Notes under the pieces: model-generated | What the model was told of the DNA's origin: nothing | Database searches by the model: none | Seen by the model: the letters and a program-made list of their open reading frames with translations, nothing else | Part shown: piece by piece, positions 8,126 to 14,008 of the stretch | Position numbering within the stretch: the first letter of the stretch is position 1 | Layout of the letters: the number at the start of each line of letters is the position of its first letter | DNA from: Pseudacidovorax sp. | Lineage (GTDB): Bacteria; Pseudomonadota; Gammaproteobacteria; Burkholderiales; Burkholderiaceae_C | Direction: 5' to 3' | NCBI RefSeq assembly: GCF_017991995.1 | Contig: NZ_JAGOPN010000008.1 | Coordinates: 62,001-126,000, forward strand | DNA length: 64,000 bases | Translations under genes and position numbers: made by a program

Positions 8126-9283
8126 ATGAAGCGCATCTGGCTGCTCTTTGCCCAGGCCGTGACCGTCCTGCTCGCGGGCTATTTCGTCGTCGCCACCCTC
8201 AAGCCCGAATGGGTCCGGCGGGGCAGCACCTCGCTGGGCGGCGTCGTCTCCATCATCGAGGCGCCCGCCTCGGCACCCACCGCGCCGGCGCCCGGCAGCT
8301 TTGCGGCCGCCGCGCAGAAGGCGGCGCCCGCGGTCGTCAGCATCAACACCAGCAAGGCAGCGCCGCGGCATCCGCGCTCGAACGATCCCTGGTTCCGTTT
8401 CTTCTTCGGCGACCAGGACAACGAACAGCCCCAGGTCGGCCTGGGCAGCGGCGTGATCGTCAGCGCGGACGGCTACATCCTGACCAACAACCATGTGGTC
8501 GAGGGCGCCGACGAGATCGAGGTCACCCTGAACGACGGCCGGCACGCGAGCGGCCGCCTGATCGGCACAGACCCCGACACCGACCTGGCGGTCATCCGCA
8601 TCGCGCTGGACAAGCTGCCGGTGATCGTGCTCGGCAACTCGGATGCGCTCCTCGTGGGCGACCAGGTGCTGGCCATCGGCAATCCCTTCGGCGTCGGGCA
8701 GACGGTGACCAGCGGCATCGTCTCGGCACTGGGCCGCAACCAGCTCGGCATCAACACCTTCGAGAACTTCATCCAGACGGATGCCGCCATCAACCCCGGC
8801 AACTCCGGCGGCGCGCTGATCGACACCGAGGGCAATCTGCAGGGCATCAACACCGCCATCTATTCGCGCTCGGGCGGCAGCATGGGCATCGGCTTCGCCA
8901 TTCCCGTGTCCACGGCCAAGCAGGTGCTCGAGGGCATCGTGAAGGATGGCCGCGTCACCCGCGGATGGATCGGCGTGGAGCCCGCCACGCTCACGCCCGA
9001 GATGGCCGAGACCTTCGGCGTCAAGGCGACCCAGGGCGTGATCATCACCGGCGTGCTGCAGAACGCGCCCGCTGCGCAGGCCGGCATCCGGCCGGGCGAC
9101 GTGATCACCGGTGTGGGCGACAAGGCCATCGGCAACGTGCAGGAACTGCTGACCGCCGTGGCCGGGCTCAAGCCGGGCACGGCCAGCCGCTTCCAGGTTC
9201 AGCGCGGCAACGACCGGATCGAGGTCGACGTCACCGCCGGAACAAGGCCGGCCACGCCGGTGCGGCGGCGCCAGGCCGAGTAG
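8126..9283 (+). CDS. HtrA-family (S1C) periplasmic serine protease with one PDZ domain
   Basis: Envelope quality-control protease related to DegS/DegQ. The 385-residue protein has an N-terminal membrane anchor (about 5-25), a trypsin-like domain with the full triad H123 (NNHVVEG), D153 (DTDLAVI) and S227 (GNSGGAL), and a single PDZ domain (about 285-375). One PDZ plus an anchor resembles DegS more than DegP/DegQ, but no rseA/rseB genes are nearby, so regulation of sigmaE is not implied. The ATG at 8126 is preferred because translation from an in-frame start at 7913 would add about 70 residues before the signal anchor. It is divergent from the MFS gene and convergent with tatC. Confidence 0.93.
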   Translation: MKRIWLLFAQAVTVLLAGYFVVATLKPEWVRRGSTSLGGVVSIIEAPASAPTAPAPGSFAAAAQKAAPAVVSINTSKAAPRHPRSNDPWFRFFFGDQDNEQPQVGLGSGVIVSADGYILTNNHVVEGADEIEVTLNDGRHASGRLIGTDPDTDLAVIRIALDKLPVIVLGNSDALLVGDQVLAIGNPFGVGQTVTSGIVSALGRNQLGINTFENFIQTDAAINPGNSGGALIDTEGNLQGINTAIYSRSGGSMGIGFAIPVSTAKQVLEGIVKDGRVTRGWIGVEPATLTPEMAETFGVKATQGVIITGVLQNAPAAQAGIRPGDVITGVGDKAIGNVQELLTAVAGLKPGTASRFQVQRGNDRIEVDVTAGTRPATPVRRRQAE

Positions 9284-9309
9284 CGCAGGCAAATCCTGGC
9301 CAGACGATT

Positions 9310-9335
9310 GGGCCTCCGCGCATGCGCGGAGGCCC
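9310..9335. terminator. 26-bp perfect palindrome between HtrA-family gene and tatC
   Basis: The 26 bases are fully self-complementary (halves GGGCCTCCGCGCA and TGCGCGGAGGCCC). As RNA this folds to an 11-bp GC-rich stem with a CATG loop in either direction. It lies 27 bases past the protease gene stop and 76 bases before the convergent tatC stop. No T-run follows, so it may be a weak or Rho-assisted bidirectional terminator, or a protein-binding palindrome. Confidence 0.55.
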
Positions 9336-9410
9336 TTGGGGTCGCCTGCGCGAGAAACGCGCTCCTCGCCTGGACAACAGCCGTGCGCGCCAGGTCCGCG
9401 CTTGCTTACT

Positions 9411-10226
9411 TTACTGTCCCGCCGACTTCGCTTCTTCGCTCGCGGCCTCGGTCTCTTCGGGTGCCCGCGTGGCGTTGGCGAAGTACCGCGCGGCGACGAT
9501 GCCGATCTCGTACAGCACGCACATTGGCACGGCCAGCGCCAATTGCGAGATGACGTCGGGCGGCGTGACCACCGCGGCCACCACGAAAGACAGCACGATG
9601 AAGTAGCCACGGAAGCTGCGCAGCTTCTCGATGGTCACCATCTCGAACCGCACCAGCAGCATCACCACGATCGGCACCTGGAACGCGAGGCCGAAGGCGA
9701 TGTACAGCGAAAGGATGGACTCCACGTACGAAGAAATGTCGGGCGTGGCCGCGACCGAGGCCGGTGTGAAGCGCTGGATGAAGGCGAACATCTTGTCCAG
9801 CACGAAGAACTGCACGAAGGCGATGCCCGCATAGGCCAGGAAGCTGCCGAAGATGATCAGCGGCAGGGCAAAGCGCTTCTCATGGCTGTAGAGGCCCGGC
9901 GCCACGAAGGCCCAGACCTGATACATGAGCCAAGGCAGCGCCAGCAGCACGGCTGCCATGGCCAGCACCTTCAGCGGCACGAAGAAGGGGGAGAACACAC
10001 CAACCGCGATCAGCTTGGCATCGGGCGGCATGTGCGCCTTGATGGGCATGGCGATCCAGTCGATCAGGCCTCCGGGCCCCGGCCAGAGCGCCAGCAATGC
10101 CGCCGCCAGTGCGATGCCGTAGATGCAGTAGAGGAGCCGGTCGCGCAGCTCCGTCAGGTGGGCAACGAATGGCTGCTCCGTGCCTGCAAGCTCGTCTTCT
10201 TTGTCGTGGGAGGGAGATTCAGCCAT
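9411..10226 (-). CDS. tatC: Twin-arginine translocase subunit TatC
   Basis: TatC is the core receptor of the Tat pathway and recognises the RR motif of folded substrates. The 271-residue protein has six predicted transmembrane helices and family signatures: the N-terminal FVAHLTELRDRLL segment and the PDVISQLALAVPMCVLYEIG stretch near the end. It is the last gene of tatABC, 93 bases after tatB, with an intrinsic-terminator-like hairpin in that gap. Tat substrates in this window include MsrP and probably the Rieske protein. Confidence 0.97.
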   Translation of the reverse strand: MAESPSHDKEDELAGTEQPFVAHLTELRDRLLYCIYGIALAAALLALWPGPGGLIDWIAMPIKAHMPPDAKLIAVGVFSPFFVPLKVLAMAAVLLALPWLMYQVWAFVAPGLYSHEKRFALPLIIFGSFLAYAGIAFVQFFVLDKMFAFIQRFTPASVAATPDISSYVESILSLYIAFGLAFQVPIVVMLLVRFEMVTIEKLRSFRGYFIVLSFVVAAVVTPPDVISQLALAVPMCVLYEIGIVAARYFANATRAPEETEAASEEAKSAGQ

Positions 10227-10272
10227 CAGAGGTCACCGCGTGGCCGGATTCGGGCGCACAAATGAACGGAAA

Positions 10273-10319
10273 GGAAAAAAGCCGCGGAGCCAGGATGTAC
10301 CGTGCAGGCTTCCGCGGCT
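10273..10319 (-). terminator. Intrinsic terminator/attenuator between tatB and tatC
   Basis: Just past the tatB stop, AGCCGCGGA (plus 10280-10288) pairs with TCCGCGGCT (10311-10319), extended by GCC/GGC across one bulged base. In minus-strand direction it is followed by TTTTTTCCTT (10271-10280). The stem is strong and the U-run is good, so part of the transcription from tatA-tatB should stop here, reducing tatC expression. Confidence 0.8.
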
Positions 10320-10780
10320 CAGGCGCCGGGCCGTGGCCGATGACGGGCCACGCGAGCGGCTCCGGACTGCGCGCGGGTGCGAACCTTGTTGCGCGCCTTG
10401 TACCAGGTTGGAACGGCGCCCTGCTTGAGGCGCCAGTTCTTCTTCGGATGGCGGTAGACGGGGTAGACCGGCGCCGCCTCGTAAGAGGTGGCCGGCGTGA
10501 CGGTGTCCAGGCCGGAGAGGTCGTTGTGCACGTCCTGCGCGCCGTCGCGGATGCTCTGCTCCACGTCGCGCGCCGCGCCTTCGACGCTGTCCTTCATCTT
10601 GCGCAGCTCATCCAGCTCCATGGAGCGGTTGACCTCCGCCTTGACGTCGTTGACGTAGCGCTGCGCCTTGCCGAGCAGCGTGCCGACCGTCCGCGCCACG
10701 CGCGGCAGCTTCTCGGGGCCGATCACGACCAGTGCAACGGCGCCGATCAGCGCCATCTTCGAAATGCCCAGATCGATCAC
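10319..10780 (-). CDS. tatB: Twin-arginine translocase subunit TatB
   Basis: TatB works with TatC in the substrate-receptor complex. The 153-residue product begins at a GTG codon with the canonical (M)[25 protein letters not shown]-type start: one short N-terminal transmembrane helix, a hinge, then an amphipathic helix (about 22-60), followed by a charged, low-conservation tail. It lies 35 bases after tatA. Confidence 0.95.
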   Translation of the reverse strand: MIDLGISKMALIGAVALVVIGPEKLPRVARTVGTLLGKAQRYVNDVKAEVNRSMELDELRKMKDSVEGAARDVEQSIRDGAQDVHNDLSGLDTVTPATSYEAAPVYPVYRHPKKNWRLKQGAVPTWYKARNKVRTRAQSGAARVARHRPRPGA

Positions 10781-10815
10781 CGGCGTGCCCCTCGCTCAGG
10801 AATTGCGCGCAGCAC

Positions 10816-11055
10816 TCAGGACTTCTGACGCGCCTCGACGTCGATGGTGGACTTGTCGGCCGAGGGCTGGCCGGTCACCTGCTGCGTGGGCGTCCCTGCG
10901 GCGGGGGCGTCGGACGATCCGTCCTTCATACCGTCCTTGAAGCCCTTGACGGCGCCGCCGAGGTCCGAACCGATGTTCTTCAGCTTCTTGGTCCCGAAGA
11001 CCATGACCACGATGAGCAGCACGATCAGCCAGTGCCAGATGGAAAACGAACCCAT
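10816..11055 (-). CDS. tatA: Twin-arginine translocase subunit TatA
   Basis: TatA multimerises to form the translocation element of the Tat system. The 79-residue protein has the expected N-terminal helix ([20 protein letters not shown]) followed by the [20 protein letters not shown] amphipathic helix and a short acidic/polar tail. It starts 43 bases after the hinT stop and is followed by tatB. Length and motif are typical. Confidence 0.97.
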   Translation of the reverse strand: MGSFSIWHWLIVLLIVVMVFGTKKLKNIGSDLGGAVKGFKDGMKDGSSDAPAAGTPTQQVTGQPSADKSTIDVEARQKS

Positions 11056-11098
11056 GGAAGACTCCTAACAATGTTCAAATTTTAGACTGCGGACGGGC

Positions 11099-11455
11099 TC
11101 AGCCCTTGAGCCAGGGACGCGGACCGCCCATGACGTGGACATGGAGATGGTGCACCTCCTGCCCGCCTTCCTTGCCGGTGTTCACCACCACGCGGAAGCC
11201 ACCCTCGGGATAGGCGCCACAACCCTGCTCCAGGGCCAGACGGGGCGCCAGAGTCATGATGCGGCCCATCAACGACTCGTCCTCGGACGTGAGGTGCGCC
11301 ATCGAAGCGATGTGCCGCTTCGGCACGATCAGGAAATGCACAGGCGCCCACGGCGAGATGTCGTGGAAAGCATACAGGTCGTCGTCTTCGTACACCTTCC
11401 GCGAAGGAATCTTTCCTTCGACGATCTTGCAGAAGATGCAGTCGGGCTCAGCCAT
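11099..11455 (-). CDS. hinT: Histidine-triad (HIT) nucleotide-binding protein
   Basis: Small HIT-family hydrolase that acts on purine nucleoside phosphoramidates and adenylated substrates in the cytoplasm. The 118-residue protein starts AEPDCIFCKIVEGKIPSRKV, typical of HinT/PKCI, and ends with the triad HHLHVHVMGG. It is in the conserved hisE-(membrane protein)-hinT-tatA order, 48 bases after the membrane protein gene. Confidence 0.95.
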   Translation of the reverse strand: MAEPDCIFCKIVEGKIPSRKVYEDDDLYAFHDISPWAPVHFLIVPKRHIASMAHLTSEDESLMGRIMTLAPRLALEQGCGAYPEGGFRVVVNTGKEGGQEVHHLHVHVMGGPRPWLKG

Positions 11456-11503
11456 TCGATTGGGTCTTTTAGGGGAGGGGAACGCAGAAAGGTGAGCTGG
11501 CGG

Positions 11504-11893
11504 TCACGCGGCAGCCGCAGTGTCCATGGGGCGCCCGGCATTCATCCGGACCATGCCCTTGACGATGCGGTACAGGAACCACAGCGAGATCAGGCTCCAG
11601 GCGATCCATCCGGGCACGAGAAAGAGCAGCCAGAGCCACGAGGTCAGGACGTAGAGCAGTCCCGCCCACAGCACCGACCGGATGCGCCACGTGAAGTGCG
11701 AGGCCTGCCAGGTGCCGGCCGCATCGTCGCGTTTGACAAAGTCGATCAGCAGGGCAATGAGCAACAGCAGCACCGACACCTGGGCGCCCGGCACAACGGC
11801 CGCGATGGCGACGATGAGGTGCAGCACATAGCTCACCCAGCCCACGGCGCGCAGCGAATCGCTGCCGCCCACGTCGATGATGTCCTTGCTCAT
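11504..11893 (-). CDS. Small membrane protein, DUF4870-like
   Basis: A 129-residue protein with about three or four hydrophobic helices (roughly residues 20-45, 72-90, 92-112). The pattern, with an N-terminal helix, a WQASHFTWRIRS loop and a paired helix, resembles DUF4870/TM2-adjacent membrane proteins of unknown function. It is conserved in this place, between hisE and hinT, in many Burkholderiales, but no function is known. It lies 48 bases after hisE. Confidence 0.8.
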   Translation of the reverse strand: MSKDIIDVGGSDSLRAVGWVSYVLHLIVAIAAVVPGAQVSVLLLLIALLIDFVKRDDAAGTWQASHFTWRIRSVLWAGLLYVLTSWLWLLFLVPGWIAWSLISLWFLYRIVKGMVRMNAGRPMDTAAAA

Positions 11894-11941
11894 GGATTCC
11901 TCCAGCTGGATGTCGAAGCGCCTGCGGCGCGGGCCGAGGCG

Positions 11942-12346
11942 TCAATCACCCGCCGCCTCGCGGGCCTGCGCCTTGCGCAGGGCCTTTTCCTCGATGCCAC
12001 TCATCCCTTCGCGGCGCGCCAGTTCGGCCGCCACGTCCCGGGGCGAGAGCCCGTAATGGGCCAGCGCCACCATGCAGTGGAACCACAGGTCGGCCACTTC
12101 GTTCACTATTTTTTCCCGCGGTGCGCCGTGGTCGGCGTCCTTGCAGGCCATGACCACCTCCGTGGCCTCTTCGCCCACCTTCTTGAGAAAGCCATCGGGG
12201 CCCTTGTGAAGCAGTCGGGCGACATAGCTGGTGCTCGGATCGCCGCCCGCGGCGGGCCGGCGGCTGTCGATCACCGCGGCAAGGCGCTCCAGGATGTCGA
12301 GCGTCGGGGAGGCAGGCATCGGGTCGGAGGAATCGGAAACAGTCAT
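11942..12346 (-). CDS. hisE: Phosphoribosyl-ATP pyrophosphatase
   Basis: HisE hydrolyses PR-ATP to PR-AMP, step two of histidine synthesis. The 134-residue MazG-like protein has the typical Gly-Glu-Glu helix ([16 protein letters not shown]) and the [18 protein letters not shown] metal-binding helix. The ATG at 12346 overlaps the hisI stop as ATGA, which is preferred over a longer reading that starts inside hisI. It is a separate gene here, not fused to hisI as in enterobacteria. Confidence 0.95.
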   Translation of the reverse strand: MTVSDSSDPMPASPTLDILERLAAVIDSRRPAAGGDPSTSYVARLLHKGPDGFLKKVGEEATEVVMACKDADHGAPREKIVNEVADLWFHCMVALAHYGLSPRDVAAELARREGMSGIEEKALRKAQAREAAGD

Positions 12347-12735
12347 TTGTAGATCGAGGTCGGGTCCTTCAACACCGGTTCGACGGCCACCCACCGCCCA
12401 TCAGAATACTTTTGGAAGAAACAACTATGACGGCCGGTGTGACAGGCAATGCCGGGATCATGCCCTTCCTGCGTCACCGACAGCAGGACGACGTCGTTGT
12501 CGCAGTCCAGCCGCACCTCATGCACTCGCTGGATGTGGCCGGACTCTTCGCCCTTGAACCAGAGCCTGCCGCGCGAGCGGCTGAAATACACGGCGCGCCC
12601 CAACTCCACGGTCTTGGCAAGGGCCTCGCGGTTCATCCAGGCAAACATCAGGATGTCCTTGGAACCGTGTTCCTGGGCGATCACGGGCACCAGCCCCGCG
12701 GCGTCCCAGCTCACTTCATCGATCCATGTGGTCAT
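12343..12735 (-). CDS. hisI: Phosphoribosyl-AMP cyclohydrolase
   Basis: HisI opens the adenine ring of PR-AMP, step three of histidine synthesis. The 130-residue enzyme has the WMNREAL segment, [16 protein letters not shown] and the metal-binding stretch [10 protein letters not shown]...HTGRHSCFF. It is translationally coupled to hisE. Unlike the usual order, hisF is not directly upstream: about 8.5 kb of polysaccharide-export genes lies between, so hisI probably needs its own promoter in the 143-base gap upstream. Confidence 0.95.
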   Translation of the reverse strand: MTTWIDEVSWDAAGLVPVIAQEHGSKDILMFAWMNREALAKTVELGRAVYFSRSRGRLWFKGEESGHIQRVHEVRLDCDNDVVLLSVTQEGHDPGIACHTGRHSCFFQKYSDGRWVAVEPVLKDPTSIYK

Positions 12736-12794
12736 GGGGACAGATTGTTACCCAGCTGCACTGCAACAAAAAATGGCCTTCCGCGGCCACGGCC

Positions 12795-12823
12795 GTTAAA
12801 CTTCGGGAAACATTTTGGGTCAG
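12795..12823 (-). promoter_or_regulatory. Candidate promoter for hisI-hisE in the hisI/gfcA divergent gap
   Basis: On the minus strand, CTGACC (plus 12818-12823) is 17 bases from TTTAAC (12795-12800). Each box matches the sigma70 consensus at four of six positions. A start near 12788 would leave a leader of about 53 bases. The match is modest; the main support is that hisI has lost its upstream his neighbour. Confidence 0.3.
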
Positions 12824-12878
12824 GTGCGCCTTGGGCGCGGCTGGCATATTGGCCACACAGGCTTTTTGGGGAAGTGCC

Positions 12879-13238
12879 ATGAACTTTGCTCGTTTCGTTT
12901 CGATGGTCGCTGCGGCCGCCCTGGTGTCCGCACCCATGATCGCCTCTGCCCAGACGCCTCCTCCGCCGTCTTCGACGCCCGCCGAGGCGACGCCCGGCGC
13001 TGGCGGTGGGGCAGGTGGCGCCGGTGGCGCAGCCGGCGGCGGGACCGCTGGTGCGGCCGGCGCTACGGGCGCGGCTGCAGGTGGCCTGGGCGCTGCGGGT
13101 CTCGCCGTGGCTGGCCTGGCTGGCGCCTTGGCCATTGGCGCAGCGGCCGGCGGCGGCAGCGACGGCGGTAACGCCGGTGTCTTCCCCGGCACCGGCACCA
13201 CTGGCACGACGGGCACCACCGGTACCACGAGCCGGTGA
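12879..13238 (+). CDS. gfcA: GfcA/YjbE-like small secreted Gly/Ala-rich protein
   Basis: A 119-residue protein with a clear signal peptide (residues 1-25, ending IASA-Q), then a Pro-rich stretch, a long Gly/Ala-rich region and a Gly-Thr-Thr repeat tail (GTTGTTGTTGTTSR). E. coli YjbE/GfcA has the same plan: signal peptide, small-residue core, GGGDGSN-like turn (here GGGSDGGN) and a Thr-rich tail, though it is shorter (about 80). Its role in capsule or exopolysaccharide production is not known biochemically. It is first in a plus-strand operon with gfcB, gfcCD, wzb and wzc. The start is supported by GGGGAAG upstream. Low complexity weakens similarity, so context counts for much. Confidence 0.75.
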   Translation: MNFARFVSMVAAAALVSAPMIASAQTPPPPSSTPAEATPGAGGGAGGAGGAAGGGTAGAAGATGAAAGGLGAAGLAVAGLAGALAIGAAAGGGSDGGNAGVFPGTGTTGTTGTTGTTSR

Positions 13239-13294
13239 GCCCCGGCACCCTTCGTGGCCGAGGGGTGCGCTCTTCCACGCGGCGGCAGCCTTCG

Positions 13295-14008
13295 ATGCAT
13301 CTCCATCTGAGGCTGCTTTGTTGCGTTCTGGCAACGGCGTTGGTGGGAGGCTGCAGTACCGGCAGTGCAGCGCTGGGCGACAGTGCCCGGCTTTTGTATG
13401 ACCGCACGGCCGGCGGCATCCGGGACCAACAGCCTGCCGTCTTCAACCCGGCCTTTCGCTACCTGCGCGTGACGCATGCCGGCACCGCCGTCTACATGGT
13501 GCTGGGCTACCTCGATCCCACGCCGCAAGGCTTGGTCGAGGTGTGGTACAGCGGCGACGGCGAAGTCGTCCGCCTCCTGGATGGCCGGGTCGTCGGCACC
13601 ACCGGGTTGAATCCGGACTGGCGGCGCGCCCAGGTGGAGCGGCTCCCGCTCTGGCCGGCAGGGGCGCAGGCACAGACCGCCGGCAGCTATCTGCGTGTGC
13701 GCGACGTCATGCCGGGCTACCACTCGAACATCCGCGAAACCGTGCGCGTTACGCCGCTGGCAAGCTACACGCCCGCAGCCCTGCAGGGCGCGCGTGCCGC
13801 TTCGCTGAAGTGGTTCGAAGAACAAGTCACCGAATCAACATCCCCCGGCCCTATGCTGCCTCCCGCCAGATTCGGGATTGCCATGACGGCGAACGGTTCG
13901 CCGTCGGTCGTGTACTCGGAGCAATGTCTGAGTGCCGAGGCCTGCTACACCTTCGAGCGGTGGAGTGCGCCCTCAGCGACAGCCACGCCGACATCTGCCG
14001 GCTCATGA
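13295..14008 (+). CDS. gfcB: GfcB/YjbF-family polysaccharide lipoprotein
   Basis: Outer-membrane lipoprotein of the group 4 capsule/YjbEFGH family. The 237-residue product from the ATG at 13295 has a signal peptide ending in the lipobox LVGGC (Cys at about residue 20), then a conserved beta-rich domain (VYMVLGYLDP, EVWYSGDGEVVRLLDGRVVGTTGL), typical of GfcB/YjbF. An upstream in-frame start at 13235 would overlap gfcA but would put about 20 charged residues before the signal peptide. The stop overlaps the next start as ATGA (14005-14008). The exact role in export is unknown. Confidence 0.88.
   Translation: MHLHLRLLCCVLATALVGGCSTGSAALGDSARLLYDRTAGGIRDQQPAVFNPAFRYLRVTHAGTAVYMVLGYLDPTPQGLVEVWYSGDGEVVRLLDGRVVGTTGLNPDWRRAQVERLPLWPAGAQAQTAGSYLRVRDVMPGYHSNIRETVRVTPLASYTPAALQGARAASLKWFEEQVTESTSPGPMLPPARFGIAMTANGSPSVVYSEQCLSAEACYTFERWSAPSATATPTSAGS

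Noticed and set aside
8126-9283. Calling the protease DegP/MucD
   Set aside because: There is only one PDZ domain and an uncleaved-looking N-terminal anchor, so a specific Deg name is not justified.
12736-12878. A JUMPstart/ops element for RfaH control before gfcA
   Set aside because: I looked for GGCGGTAG-type sequence and found none in this gap.
12879-13238. Treating the Gly/Ala-rich frame as a non-coding low-complexity artefact
   Set aside because: It has a clean signal peptide, a ribosome-binding site and the YjbE-like GGGSDGGN turn and Thr tail, in the right place before gfcB, so I kept it as a gene.
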